From Arachnopeziza araneosa (taxonomy: Eukaryota; Ascomycota; Leotiomycetes; Helotiales; Arachnopezizaceae), in assembly GCA_003988855.1 (NCBI GenBank), contig QYAI01000103.1:1-64000 (forward strand): DNA of 64,000 nt, given 5' to 3'. Under the pieces are notes generated by a model that was given only the letters and a program-made list of their open reading frames with translations, did no database searches and was not told the DNA's origin. The translations under genes and the position numbers were made by a program. Position 1 is the stretch's first letter. Each line of letters opens with the position of its first letter. Shown in pieces: positions 56,472 through 64,000 of this stretch.

Positions 56472-59219
56472 TTTGGAAAACAATGGCACAGGCGAGGAGG
56501 AAAGAGACGGAACAAGAAGTGAGGTAAGAGAAATGGGAGAGGAAGAAGAAATATTTCCTTACATTTTTGTACTATATCCTACGTTCGTCGGATGGTACGG
56601 TGCTGAATAGTTGACTGATGACGACGGAGTGACAGTACAATGTTAGTGTGCACTGGGAAACAAGCTTTTTGGCAGCGGCCGCTTCTGAATCAGCGAGTGA
56701 GGGGAGTGAGGGGAGTAACTTATGGCTCTCCAACCGAGAAAGAAATGGCGGACTTAGGCCACCACCGAATCTCAACCAAAATACGCGCAGTTAAGGAAGT
56801 AAAAATCTTTCAAAATAAATACCAGTGACCTCGATCACTAAAAGATCTATCTCACATCAATCGCGCTTACTAAGATTTATTTTAAGTTTGTGATTGGTTT
56901 AAAAGTTCTTTTTGTTCTTCCTTCCCAATCAGCCACTTACTTCTCGGTTGGAGAGTGTGGCTTGAGGGCTTAATACGATTGGGAATATACCGTGCATGCA
57001 TGCTTCGCTTTAAAACACAGCTCCCACCCCATCATCACGCCTCAAAGGATGATTACGGAAATAACAAAGATTCCTCCAATAATTTCACGTGAAGGAGTCA
57101 TCATGCTACGTTTCAAGAAGCAGTCAGGCTTCCTCCCACGAACTCATGACGGTGCGCGTTTCAGACATGAGATAAGTTCGTCATACGGCACTTCCCACAG
57201 TTTAGGGCTTGTTTGAGCAGCTTCTATACTTAAACCGGGGGGACTCGATTTTGAATATATGCTTAACCCAATCCCGAAGCTCTATTCAATCCCTTTGAGC
57301 TTTTTTACTGGAATTGAGACATATCCGTTTAACCGAGCCATAATCTCCATGGGAGACCCTCCGTGATTCCATATGGCTTCACTGCAAAATTTGTCTATCT
57401 CGGCCATTTACCTGAAGGACCATAAGCAGAAGATGGCTTTTGGAAGATGGCTGTCACGAAGAGAACAGCGATGCCTTATATTTGCCATGGTTATTATGTG
57501 AGAATTTTCTGATAAAGTGGTGTTTAGCTGACCTATCTGTTAGAACGATAGCGGTTTTCGGCCTGCATGAGTACCATATTTGGCCCCAGAGAGCCGGATT
57601 AAGACCAGAGAGTGCTCGCTCATACACGTACACGTCATCCCCGGAAGCTGGAATGCCTAGTCTACCCTTCAAGAACAGTTCTAAGCGAAAGGCAAATAGA
57701 CAGCCGTGGTGGGAATTCTGGGATGGAGAAGATGTTGAACTTCGATAGAAAGATTTATGGTGCGGCTGCTAAAATTATGAGAGTGCAACCACCTCTAGAT
57801 GCAAGTTGAAGGATTAGGGCATTAAATTTAGGCGTTTGTGATGTTTATGGTAGGAATTAGATACCTGGTTGATAGAAGAAACGGCTTTTACGGATGTCCG
57901 GCGGTAGGAAAAAGTTACAGACAGGCGAAATAGTAGATTTTATGGTGCTAGATGAATTTTATAGAATTTCGATTCTTTTTACACGAATGCTTTTATGATG
58001 GATCGCCGCAGTCGAAAGTATAGATTCTTTGACGTTTCAGTATAATCTCGCAGCTGATGTCTGTTTTCTTCGTCATACAGTTTGCATCAATGCCTCAACC
58101 TTTCTAGTCTTGCTACTAAATTCAACTTGGGATTCTTTGAAATTCTCTTTTACTTTGATACACTGCTATTGAAGTTAGAAACCGTCTCTCTAAGTGACAG
58201 CTTTGAGAAAATTGATACATGCTAAGCTGGCAAAGCTGTACTTCTTGGTTTTCATTTTCGATATCAAGGAAAGGTGTTACGTTTGAGGTATTACATGAAC
58301 TTTCCGGCCTCCTAATTGGAGTCTATCTAGTCTATAAAATGTTTAGTCGTCAAGGTCTACCTTAGAAACAGAGAGTTAAATTGACTCAAAACTGTAGTAT
58401 TCAACAATCTTATGAATTCAATATATCTCTGGTATTTTTTTTCTTCGATAATGATATGAGTTGAATATCCATGGTCAAATGTTGGAGATCTATATGCAAG
58501 TTTAGTTTGTTGGTGTCTCCATTGCTAGGCCCAACCTCCGGCTGAAGAATTATTCAAGAGTCGAACTTATTGATCGTGAAGCTTGCTATACCATACTTAG
58601 CTGTACCACTTTAATGACTTCGTCTTCGAAATTAAAAAGATAGCTGATAGAACCTGGCACCTAAGTATAAATGATAATGTATTCTAAGTGGCAAAGAAGT
58701 CCGCTAAGAACTACCATTAACTAAAGAACATTGTTAACGGACGTTTATTGGATCTGATTTTCTTAGGCACTGCAAGTAGATTAATTTACCTTGTAATCAA
58801 CAAGAGGAAGTTTGAATGGAGTTTAAGATGTTACCCTGTGCTTTGGCAACGTTTTGCTGATAGAAGTGAAGATAAATGGGCAGACTTTAGTTGGCTGGAT
58901 GACATAAAACCGGATTAATTAGGCGACCCGTTGAAAAAGACTTCCTCTTTAGGAGCTGACGGCATGATTGGGGGAAATCGTAAAAAAAAATCCGCTAAGT
59001 TTTTTGAATTAATTCGAAAGCTTCTTATGCTTTCGTCTTACTTTAAGATAAACTTATTATGTTGTAGTATTATCGTCGCAAAGCGAGGACTAGATATACA
59101 AAAGCAACGTAATTACCCCTACCTAATCTACAGCGGGAGCTAAGCGAAAAGATCCCGGTCGTTAAGCTCAAGTTCTTAAACCCGTATAAGTTTAAATAAG
59201 CGATTTTGGAAGGAATTCA
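56472..59219. other. 2.7-kb gene-poor, AT-rich interval
   Basis: No gene supported. Open frames near 57440-57809 overlap on both strands and lack domains. From about 57830 onward the sequence is increasingly AT-rich, with A/T runs (58432-58442, 58981-58989). This may be decayed repetitive DNA, but I could not identify a parent element or terminal repeats. Confidence 0.4.
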
Positions 59220-59373
59220 GTTCCAATGTAAGTGATTCAATTTGCTACGTCGAAACAACTCAACTAACTTGATAATTAGGGCGCAATGGTAGCGCGCGAG
59301 ACTTCTATGATTCTACATCTCCATGGTTGTGATTGAAATCTCGAGGCTGTGGGTTCGAGTCCCACTTGGAATG
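59220..59373 (+). tRNA. tRNA-Arg(TCT) with anticodon-loop intron and a second, spliceosomal-type intron
   Basis: The 3' part is a clear tRNA: D arm GCGC-AATGGTA-GCGC (59281-59295), anticodon stem CGAGA (59297-59301) pairing with TCTCG (59339-59343), anticodon TCT at 59304-59306, and T arm GTGGG-TTCGAGT-CCCAC (59349-59365) with a perfect B box. The 3' acceptor strand is TTGGAAT (59366-59372) with discriminator G. A 30-nt intron (59308-59337) sits after position 37 as usual. The bases directly before the D arm (ataatta) cannot pair with TTGGAAT. The correct partner GTTCCAA plus T8 is at 59220-59227, followed at once by a 52-nt GTAAGT...CTAAC...TTAG sequence. Removing it gives a full 7-bp acceptor stem (one G-U) and an intact A box. 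Either a functional gene with two intron types or a pseudogene. Confidence 0.8.
59228..59279 (+). other. Spliceosomal-type intron within tRNA-Arg
   Basis: It starts GTAAGT and ends AATTAG, with a CTAAC branch site at 59264-59268 whose branch A is 12 nt from the 3' end. Length 52 nt is in the range of coding introns in this window. It lies between tRNA positions 8 and 9, i.e. inside the A box. Confidence 0.65.
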
Positions 59374-60041
59374 ACGAGCTTATTCTTTTTTGCCAATTAA
59401 AATAGTTGATTTGGAGCCAGGAGTATATTTTTGCCATTTTTAAGAGCCTTTTTATGTGGAGTTGAAGCAGATTACCTAAGCACGGACTCTCGCTAAGATC
59501 TTTAGCGAGCATGCAATGCACGTGATTCTCGCTCAGCTACCTACGTGAGACGGATAGAAATGAGGCTTTTCTACTACCTTTTGCATTGTACCCTATTTCG
59601 TGCAAAAGAAACACATTTTTACGAGACACGATTTAAGCCGTGTACTTCCTCATGATAAACCCAATAGTGGGGGCCAGTCAAGAATCTGTAGGTGCTTCAT
59701 CTACTTGTAATAGTACACGAAAGGATCGCGAGGCTTGCAGAAATCAGGGGCAACTCCACCGTCGCTCTCATCCTCCAGGTACTTTTTGCGGTAGATTGAC
59801 CAAACAGGGCAAGCCGTGCCGTAACCTGCCTTTAAGAGACGCAACTACTGTCATTTTCACTTTCCGAAAGATCTTTTAGACAAGGAGTAAGCAAACAAGG
59901 TAAACATTAAGAACCGCATCACCACATGTTGCATCTCAGCTCTTCCTTTTCCGCCCAAGAAACCATCGACCAAGTCGCGTCACAACATCATCTTAATCTC
60001 TAGCATAAAACTAAACTTCAATCTTTTGTACTTTCCTCGAA
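59374..60041. other. Intergenic region downstream of tRNA
   Basis: About 670 bp. A short frame at 59652-59879 includes GTFCGRLTKQGKPCRN, a Cys-containing phrase that may be a relic, but no gene can be supported. Confidence 0.4.
59386..59391 (+). terminator. Pol III terminator (T6)
   Basis: A run of six T on the plus strand 12 nt after the tRNA discriminator base, as expected for RNA polymerase III termination. Confidence 0.7.
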
Positions 60042-60762
60042 ATGCAGTACAGGCGTGGTATCAGCGATGCTGACGCATTAGTTCGTCAATGCCAATTTCC
60101 TGCAACAAGATCCTTTACAAAAGATTATGTTCCCGGAAGCGAATACAGATATTTACGAAGAGGACGAGGAAATAAAGTCGACGGTCGAGGGCCTGAAAGA
60201 AAGCTTGGAGAACAAGTCACGCTATTTTCGTAAAGTAACCTTCGGCTCTAGTTATGTTGACTTTGCTGTTTAGAATTCAAAGTCTAACGATGAAGGAATG
60301 AGGCAAAAGACAACATCGAAAGAGAAGCGCAAGTCCTAGAACCCTGTGGCACTGGATGTCGAAGCTTGGAATCAAGTCTCGAAGCGTCTGAGAGAAGAGT
60401 GCCTAAAGGTGTTGCTTGGTCAATAAAACATATGGAGTAAGCCTGCGACTATTCCTACGCTAGAGTGATCCAACTGCTCCTCGTTAGGGCTTAATACGAT
60501 ATCAGTGGCACCAGAGCATGAAAGGAAGGGTGTTGGATATATGCTGCTACGATGGGGCTGCGATATGGCAGATAACTATGGCCGGAATTCTTTTGTTATG
60601 GCATATCCCGATGGATTTCCATTATATAGCAGTTTACACTTCAGGGCTGTAGGGGAGGTATGGACAGAGCATGGCACCTTCACCAGTATGTTTCAAGAGC
60701 CAAACTTGTTGATAGAGAAGTATGCTGGGCACGAGAAGCAAGCTGGATTTGTCAACATCTAG
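60042..60762 (+). pseudogene. GNAT-family N-acetyltransferase, disrupted
   Basis: The start ATG at 60042 gives MQYRRGISDADALVRQCQFP, typical of fungal GNAT proteins. The coding signal then moves between frames. DIYEEDEEIKSTVEGLKESL continues to RKVTFGSSYVDFAV in one frame and ends at a TAG (60271-60273) where Trp is expected. It then shifts to another frame with EREAQVLEPCGTG, leading to VAWSIKHME, a GTAAGC...GTTAG intron and the intact acetyl-CoA-binding end: VAPEHERKGVGYMLLRWGCD, then DGFPLYSSLHFRAVGE. At least two frameshifts and one nonsense codon show that it no longer encodes a full enzyme. The TGG-to-TAG change fits repeat-induced point mutation (CpA on the other strand) but one site is weak evidence. 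Confidence 0.7.
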
Positions 60763-61014
60763 ATCCAAATATCAACCTGAGTCAGATCCTTTATACAAAG
60801 TAATGACGGCAAGTAGTTGGTAAGAACAGGTACAAAACATCTAAGAATAATTAGTAAATACAGGTGCAAAACACTCTAACAACTATTAGCAAATAACAGA
60901 TCCTTAAGTCTATCTTATCTCTCTATCTATAACTGTGGTTCTTCTGGTGGTCAGCACCTTTATGTGGAAAGCACTGTTTTCTGCAGTAGCACTCATCTTC
61001 ATCCTATTGAAGAC
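60763..61014. other. Short AT-rich gap with internal duplication
   Basis: A 250-bp gap. A roughly 40-bp imperfect duplication (acaggtacaaaacatctaag / acaggtgcaaaacactctaa) lies at 60827-60890. Confidence 0.5.
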
Positions 61015-61596
61015 CTAGAATGCAACAATGAGTTGCGAATCTAAAAGTGCTCCTCGTGGCACTATGACTTTCGCGTTTCCTTTTGTGACCTCAACCGAAA
61101 ACTGAGTATCGTGCTTATCGAAATATCGGACCCTCAAGACATTATGCAATCCCAAGTCCTGAATTACACGAAGAGCCTTTGTTAAGAACCCGATGTTGAG
61201 TTTAGGCTCTGTCAAAGAGAAAGAGAACTCGAATGGTGCTAGTCTGCTATTACGTAGCCTGATCGATCGGGGAGCAACAATTCCCTCGAATTTCGGCACT
61301 GTGTTTTTGTCTTCGTCACCCAGATCCCAAGGAAGGGAGATAAGGCCGTGCTCAACGAGACGTTGGCTGTTGGCTATTGGCAATTTGAAATGATTGTGAA
61401 GAAGGCATATGCCCTAGTGGCCCTGTACTTTGTGGTTCAGGAACACCTTCCGAATTGGACCCTGAAGTTTGGTTATTGCATCTTTCGTCATCAAACTATG
61501 GGCTTGTCGGAGAGATGGAAAAGTCCTGTATGCCGCTGGGTCGTAGACTTTGTCCAGCTCAAAAGGATGAGATGAGATGGCGGAGAGAGTAGCCAT
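61015..61596 (-). pseudogene. Unknown conserved-looking fungal gene with in-frame TAG
   Basis: ATG at 61596 (MATLSAISSHPFELDKVYD). The frame reads through ITKLQGPIRKVFLNHKVQGH to TAG at 61416..61414, and in the same frame continues GICLLHNHFKLPIANSQRLV to a natural stop at 61015, about 193 codons in all. The junction HKV...GICLLH.HF belongs to a pattern I associate with an uncharacterised Pezizomycotina family (LNHKV followed by GI.LLH.HF). So the TAG is most likely a nonsense mutation (TGG or similar) rather than the true end. The C-terminal half (NVLRVRYFDKHDTQFSVEVT) looks like a folded beta-rich domain. Function unknown. Confidence 0.55.
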
Positions 61597-62954
61597 GATA
61601 AAAATCACTAGAGATGTTGACGAGGGGAAGTTATGTTCATATGGTAGGATGAATGTTGAGTAAAAACCGGTGAGGATGTTTAGGTTTGATGCTCGGGAGG
61701 TAAAGTTGAGTCTCGCTTTCAACACTGAAAAATGTAGACGTGATCCGTTGCCTGTATTTATATTCTATCGGCAGGGTGTGCATCCGCCTGGCATTGGATT
61801 GAGAGTCGAGTTCACTTGCTTCCGGTTCTATCTTCCCTCTGCATTTGACAACCAGTCGTACAAACTGAGTGGTGCGTGAAAACTGAGTGGAATTGGCTAG
61901 CGGGGTCATCTTATTTGGATGGTCTCCATCAAGAGAATTCTTGAAAGCTCACGTCAATAATGGCCTCGCCTTTGGGATGGTTTCCAAGTGATTCTTAGGG
62001 CTTCCACCTGTTTATCTGGCCCAAGAACATCGACCGAAAATCGACGATGAATTTGACTCGTGTTCGACTCAAGCATCGGAAGGGAAGCGTGGTGGTTACA
62101 GGACAAGATACAACTGCAGTGTAAGCTTTCGATCGTGGCGTATGTTTCTCGACGGCTGCCGTCATCTCTCCTGCGGGGCGGTTGGGTTAGGTTGCAGAGT
62201 CAAGGACTTCCCTCTGCGATGACCTTCCGGCTATAGTTTCGTCAGTTCTGCCATCTCGTCATGAATTTTCGCTGTATTATCTTTTCAGGGCCATTATCTC
62301 ATTAACTCAATCACTGCCGTAGGATATTGATCCTCTTCCGCTGCCCACGTTGCGGTGAGCTTTTGCTACAAAGAAAGCCAGACATGAAAACCAACTAGAG
62401 AAGAAGGGGCTCCAAGGTTCATTGGGTATGGCTACCATTGCGGTCTGGTTTTCCATCTTATTAGACTACTAGTTATCTATCTATATTTTAAGCATTTATA
62501 TACCTCAAGTTAGGACAGACTTCCTTTGGGATCTGAGTACAGACTGTGGTCTTCTTGTCGTTCTGGTAATGGTATGTGATTTTCTACAATTTTGATCCGA
62601 GTTTTGTAAATATAGCATACGGCATTGAGATGTCAATTTCGAAAACCTGGTTGTTAAAATGATTCTATATTACAATGAGATGCTTCAAAAAAACTCAAAG
62701 ATTGTGTCGTGCTTGTAATCTATTGATAGGTCTCTGTCTAGTAAGCATGCTTTGTGATTGCGCCACCTAACCTATAGTATTCCGAAACTCTATGCCAGAG
62801 ATCTTCGACGCCATGAAGAATGCTATGCTAACGTCCCGAATCCGCAATGCTATGAGACTCCATCACCACCTCAGAATTAGGCACATGTTATGAAGAAGTG
62901 ATAAATGAAAGGATCTCTTCGCGATCGGAACCATGAAACAATCTTTGCTCCCAC
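61597..62954. other. 1.35-kb intergenic region
   Basis: No recognisable gene; the frame at 61637-61909 has no features. The right part (62440-62760) is AT-rich. Confidence 0.45.
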
Positions 62955-64000
62955 TTAAGATTCTAGAATTCGTGAGAGCTTATCCAATGGGGAGTCGATA
63001 TCAGTAATGGTAACGGCTTCCTCCTGAATCTCTCCCTCCGATTCAGATGCTTCTTTATCAACCAGACTCCAACGCTTTTCTGAGGATGCTTCGTCTGTAG
63101 TGCGAACAGCTTCTTCTTCTCCAGAAACCCGTACCCTTAAAAACGAATCTGCAGAATGGTTCTCACTAATCAGGCGCTCTGGCCGATCGAAAGCAGATTC
63201 AGTGGCATTAATCTGGATCTCAGCATCAAAATCATGCTCCTCAGCTTCAGAAAAGTCAAGGCCAGAGTTATCGGAACCAGTGAGCCGACCCTCATCATCA
63301 GCAGAGTAGTCTGCCAATGCAGGAGATGCCAAAGCTAAGGCCGATTGCGGAGAACTCGGTAACAGATTCATAGTAGTGTGGGACTTTCCATGTCGCCAAT
63401 CATTGAAAGACAAGCCACCAACTCCCTGATGGTTGTGAGCATCTCGTCCAGCTAGTTGCGAATCGACTAGGCCATCAAGTTCGGTTCTAGGCACAACGTC
63501 TTCAACACCAGTTCCACTAAGCAAGGGATCATGAATTTGATGCGTCTCAAACTCGGTGGCTACCATGATTTCACCATTTTCGCCTGTGGTAAAATCAAAG
63601 TGTTCATCGGGCCCATACCGAGCCTCATCATGGTCGTTCTTCTCGTTAAGCTCATCAGAATCATCATCGAAAATAATGAGCTCTTCGCCACGGTGAAAAA
63701 TAGCACCGTCCTCACGTTGAACGTAGTCATTGGCATCAACAGGGCCACCACGACCTCCTTGTCTCTTCCGACCAGGCTCAGCAATGATGAAATTCGTAAG
63801 ACCGAGTTCTTCCAGCTCGTCGCTTGTCTCGATTCCGGTGGCTATGCGGCCTAACTCCTTCTCGAATAGCCAGGGGAAGGTAATTAGAGGCATATACCTC
63901 TGCTCCTTTCTACGCTTAGGAACCTCCTGCCCAGCAACAATCTTCGTCGTATGACACTCTGCTAAGGCAATATCTAGCTCTTCTTTGGTAACTTTATACA
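62955..64000 (-). CDS. C-terminal part of a probable RNA-dependent RNA polymerase (partial)
   Basis: The frame is open to the right edge, so only the last ~348 residues are visible. The segment ALAECHTTKIVAGQEVPKRR followed by MPLITFPWLFEKELGRIA resembles the end of eukaryotic cellular RdRPs (QDE-1/RDR family). There, a helix pairing 'Y.VT' with a following (L/I)(S/T)FPW(V/L)...L.RI closes the catalytic domain. These enzymes make dsRNA in quelling and small-RNA silencing. After that comes a ~290-residue acidic, low-complexity tail (IIFDDDSDELNEKNDHDE; LDFSEAEEHDFDAEIQ; SESEGEIQEEAVTITD) that appears disordered. The catalytic DbDGD motif would lie outside the window, so the family call is tentative. 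Confidence 0.5.
   Translation of the reverse strand, partial: YKVTKEELDIALAECHTTKIVAGQEVPKRRKEQRYMPLITFPWLFEKELGRIATGIETSDELEELGLTNFIIAEPGRKRQGGRGGPVDANDYVQREDGAIFHRGEELIIFDDDSDELNEKNDHDEARYGPDEHFDFTTGENGEIMVATEFETHQIHDPLLSGTGVEDVVPRTELDGLVDSQLAGRDAHNHQGVGGLSFNDWRHGKSHTTMNLLPSSPQSALALASPALADYSADDEGRLTGSDNSGLDFSEAEEHDFDAEIQINATESAFDRPERLISENHSADSFLRVRVSGEEEAVRTTDEASSEKRWSLVDKEASESEGEIQEEAVTITDIDSPLDKLSRILES

Noticed and set aside
57440..57809. Overlapping frames on both strands
   Set aside because: No family resemblance, and neither strand is supported by splice sites or conserved motifs.
57830..59200. Decayed transposon
   Set aside because: AT-richness and A/T runs suggest decayed repeat DNA, but I found no terminal repeats, target duplication or transposase motif to name an element.
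59272..59278. Bases ataatta as the tRNA 5' acceptor strand
   Set aside because: Only three of seven positions pair with TTGGAAT, whereas GTTCCAA at 59220-59226 pairs at all seven (one G-U).
59276..59521. 81-codon minus-strand frame over the tRNA
   Set aside because: It includes the VGLEPTASRF-type peptide that arises when tRNA genes are translated antisense; it is an artefact.
59652..59879. Small frame containing CGRLTKQGKPCRN as a zinc-binding gene
   Set aside because: Too short and isolated; only one Cys pair is visible and the rest is not protein-like.
1..64000. CRISPR array, bacterial operon or plasmid features
   Set aside because: The intron-rich gene structure shows a eukaryotic nuclear genome; no regularly spaced direct repeats with unique spacers were seen.

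Overview
This window is a nuclear segment of a filamentous ascomycete. Nearly all genes are split by short spliceosomal introns of about 44-62 nt with GTAAGT-like donors, CTAAC/CTGAC branch sites and YAG acceptors. The gene content (2EXR-type protein, DUF3433 membrane protein, LysM protein beside a CBM18-GH18 chitinase, AIM11, DUG3) is typical of Pezizomycotina. Leotiomycetes (Helotiales) is my best guess, but it is an inference. Exon joins given here were worked out by eye from splice signals and reading phase.

Layout: 0-10 kb holds the first exon of a probable HNH-family protein, a Ser/Pro-rich unknown protein, a Ulp1-like (C48) protease, the mitochondrial copper chaperone SCO1 and a large coiled-coil protein that seems to lack an ATG start. 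10-13.3 kb has no recognisable gene. 13-23 kb has a DUF3433 membrane protein, an acyl-protein thioesterase with an in-frame TGA, a four-TM membrane protein and a flavin monooxygenase-like gene. 23-31 kb has a minisatellite-bearing unknown gene, a 2EXR protein and a WW-domain protein. 31-40 kb has an unknown gene and a divergent pair: a secreted LysM protein (-) and a very large multi-exon chitinase (+) whose C-terminus looks like a NucA/NucB-type nuclease. 40-44 kb has an RBM5/10-like splicing factor, the molybdopterin synthase large subunit and a 2OG-Fe(II) oxygenase. 46-57 kb has an unknown gene, a decayed P450, AIM11, a Cys/His-rich unknown, pantothenate kinase and DUG3. The last 7 kb is gene-poor, with a tRNA-Arg gene, a broken GNAT gene and a broken unknown gene; the window ends in the C-terminal exon of a probable RNA-dependent RNA polymerase.

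The most unusual observation is at 59220-59373. A tRNA-Arg(TCT) gene carries the usual intron after position 37, and in addition its 5' acceptor strand (plus base 8) is separated from the D arm by 52 nt with every hallmark of a spliceosomal intron (GTAAGT donor, CTAAC branch site, TTAG acceptor). Removing it restores a complete cloverleaf. The second is the chitinase/LysM locus, where the putative nuclease motif is split across a 19-nt exon and two related LysM modules differ in intron content.
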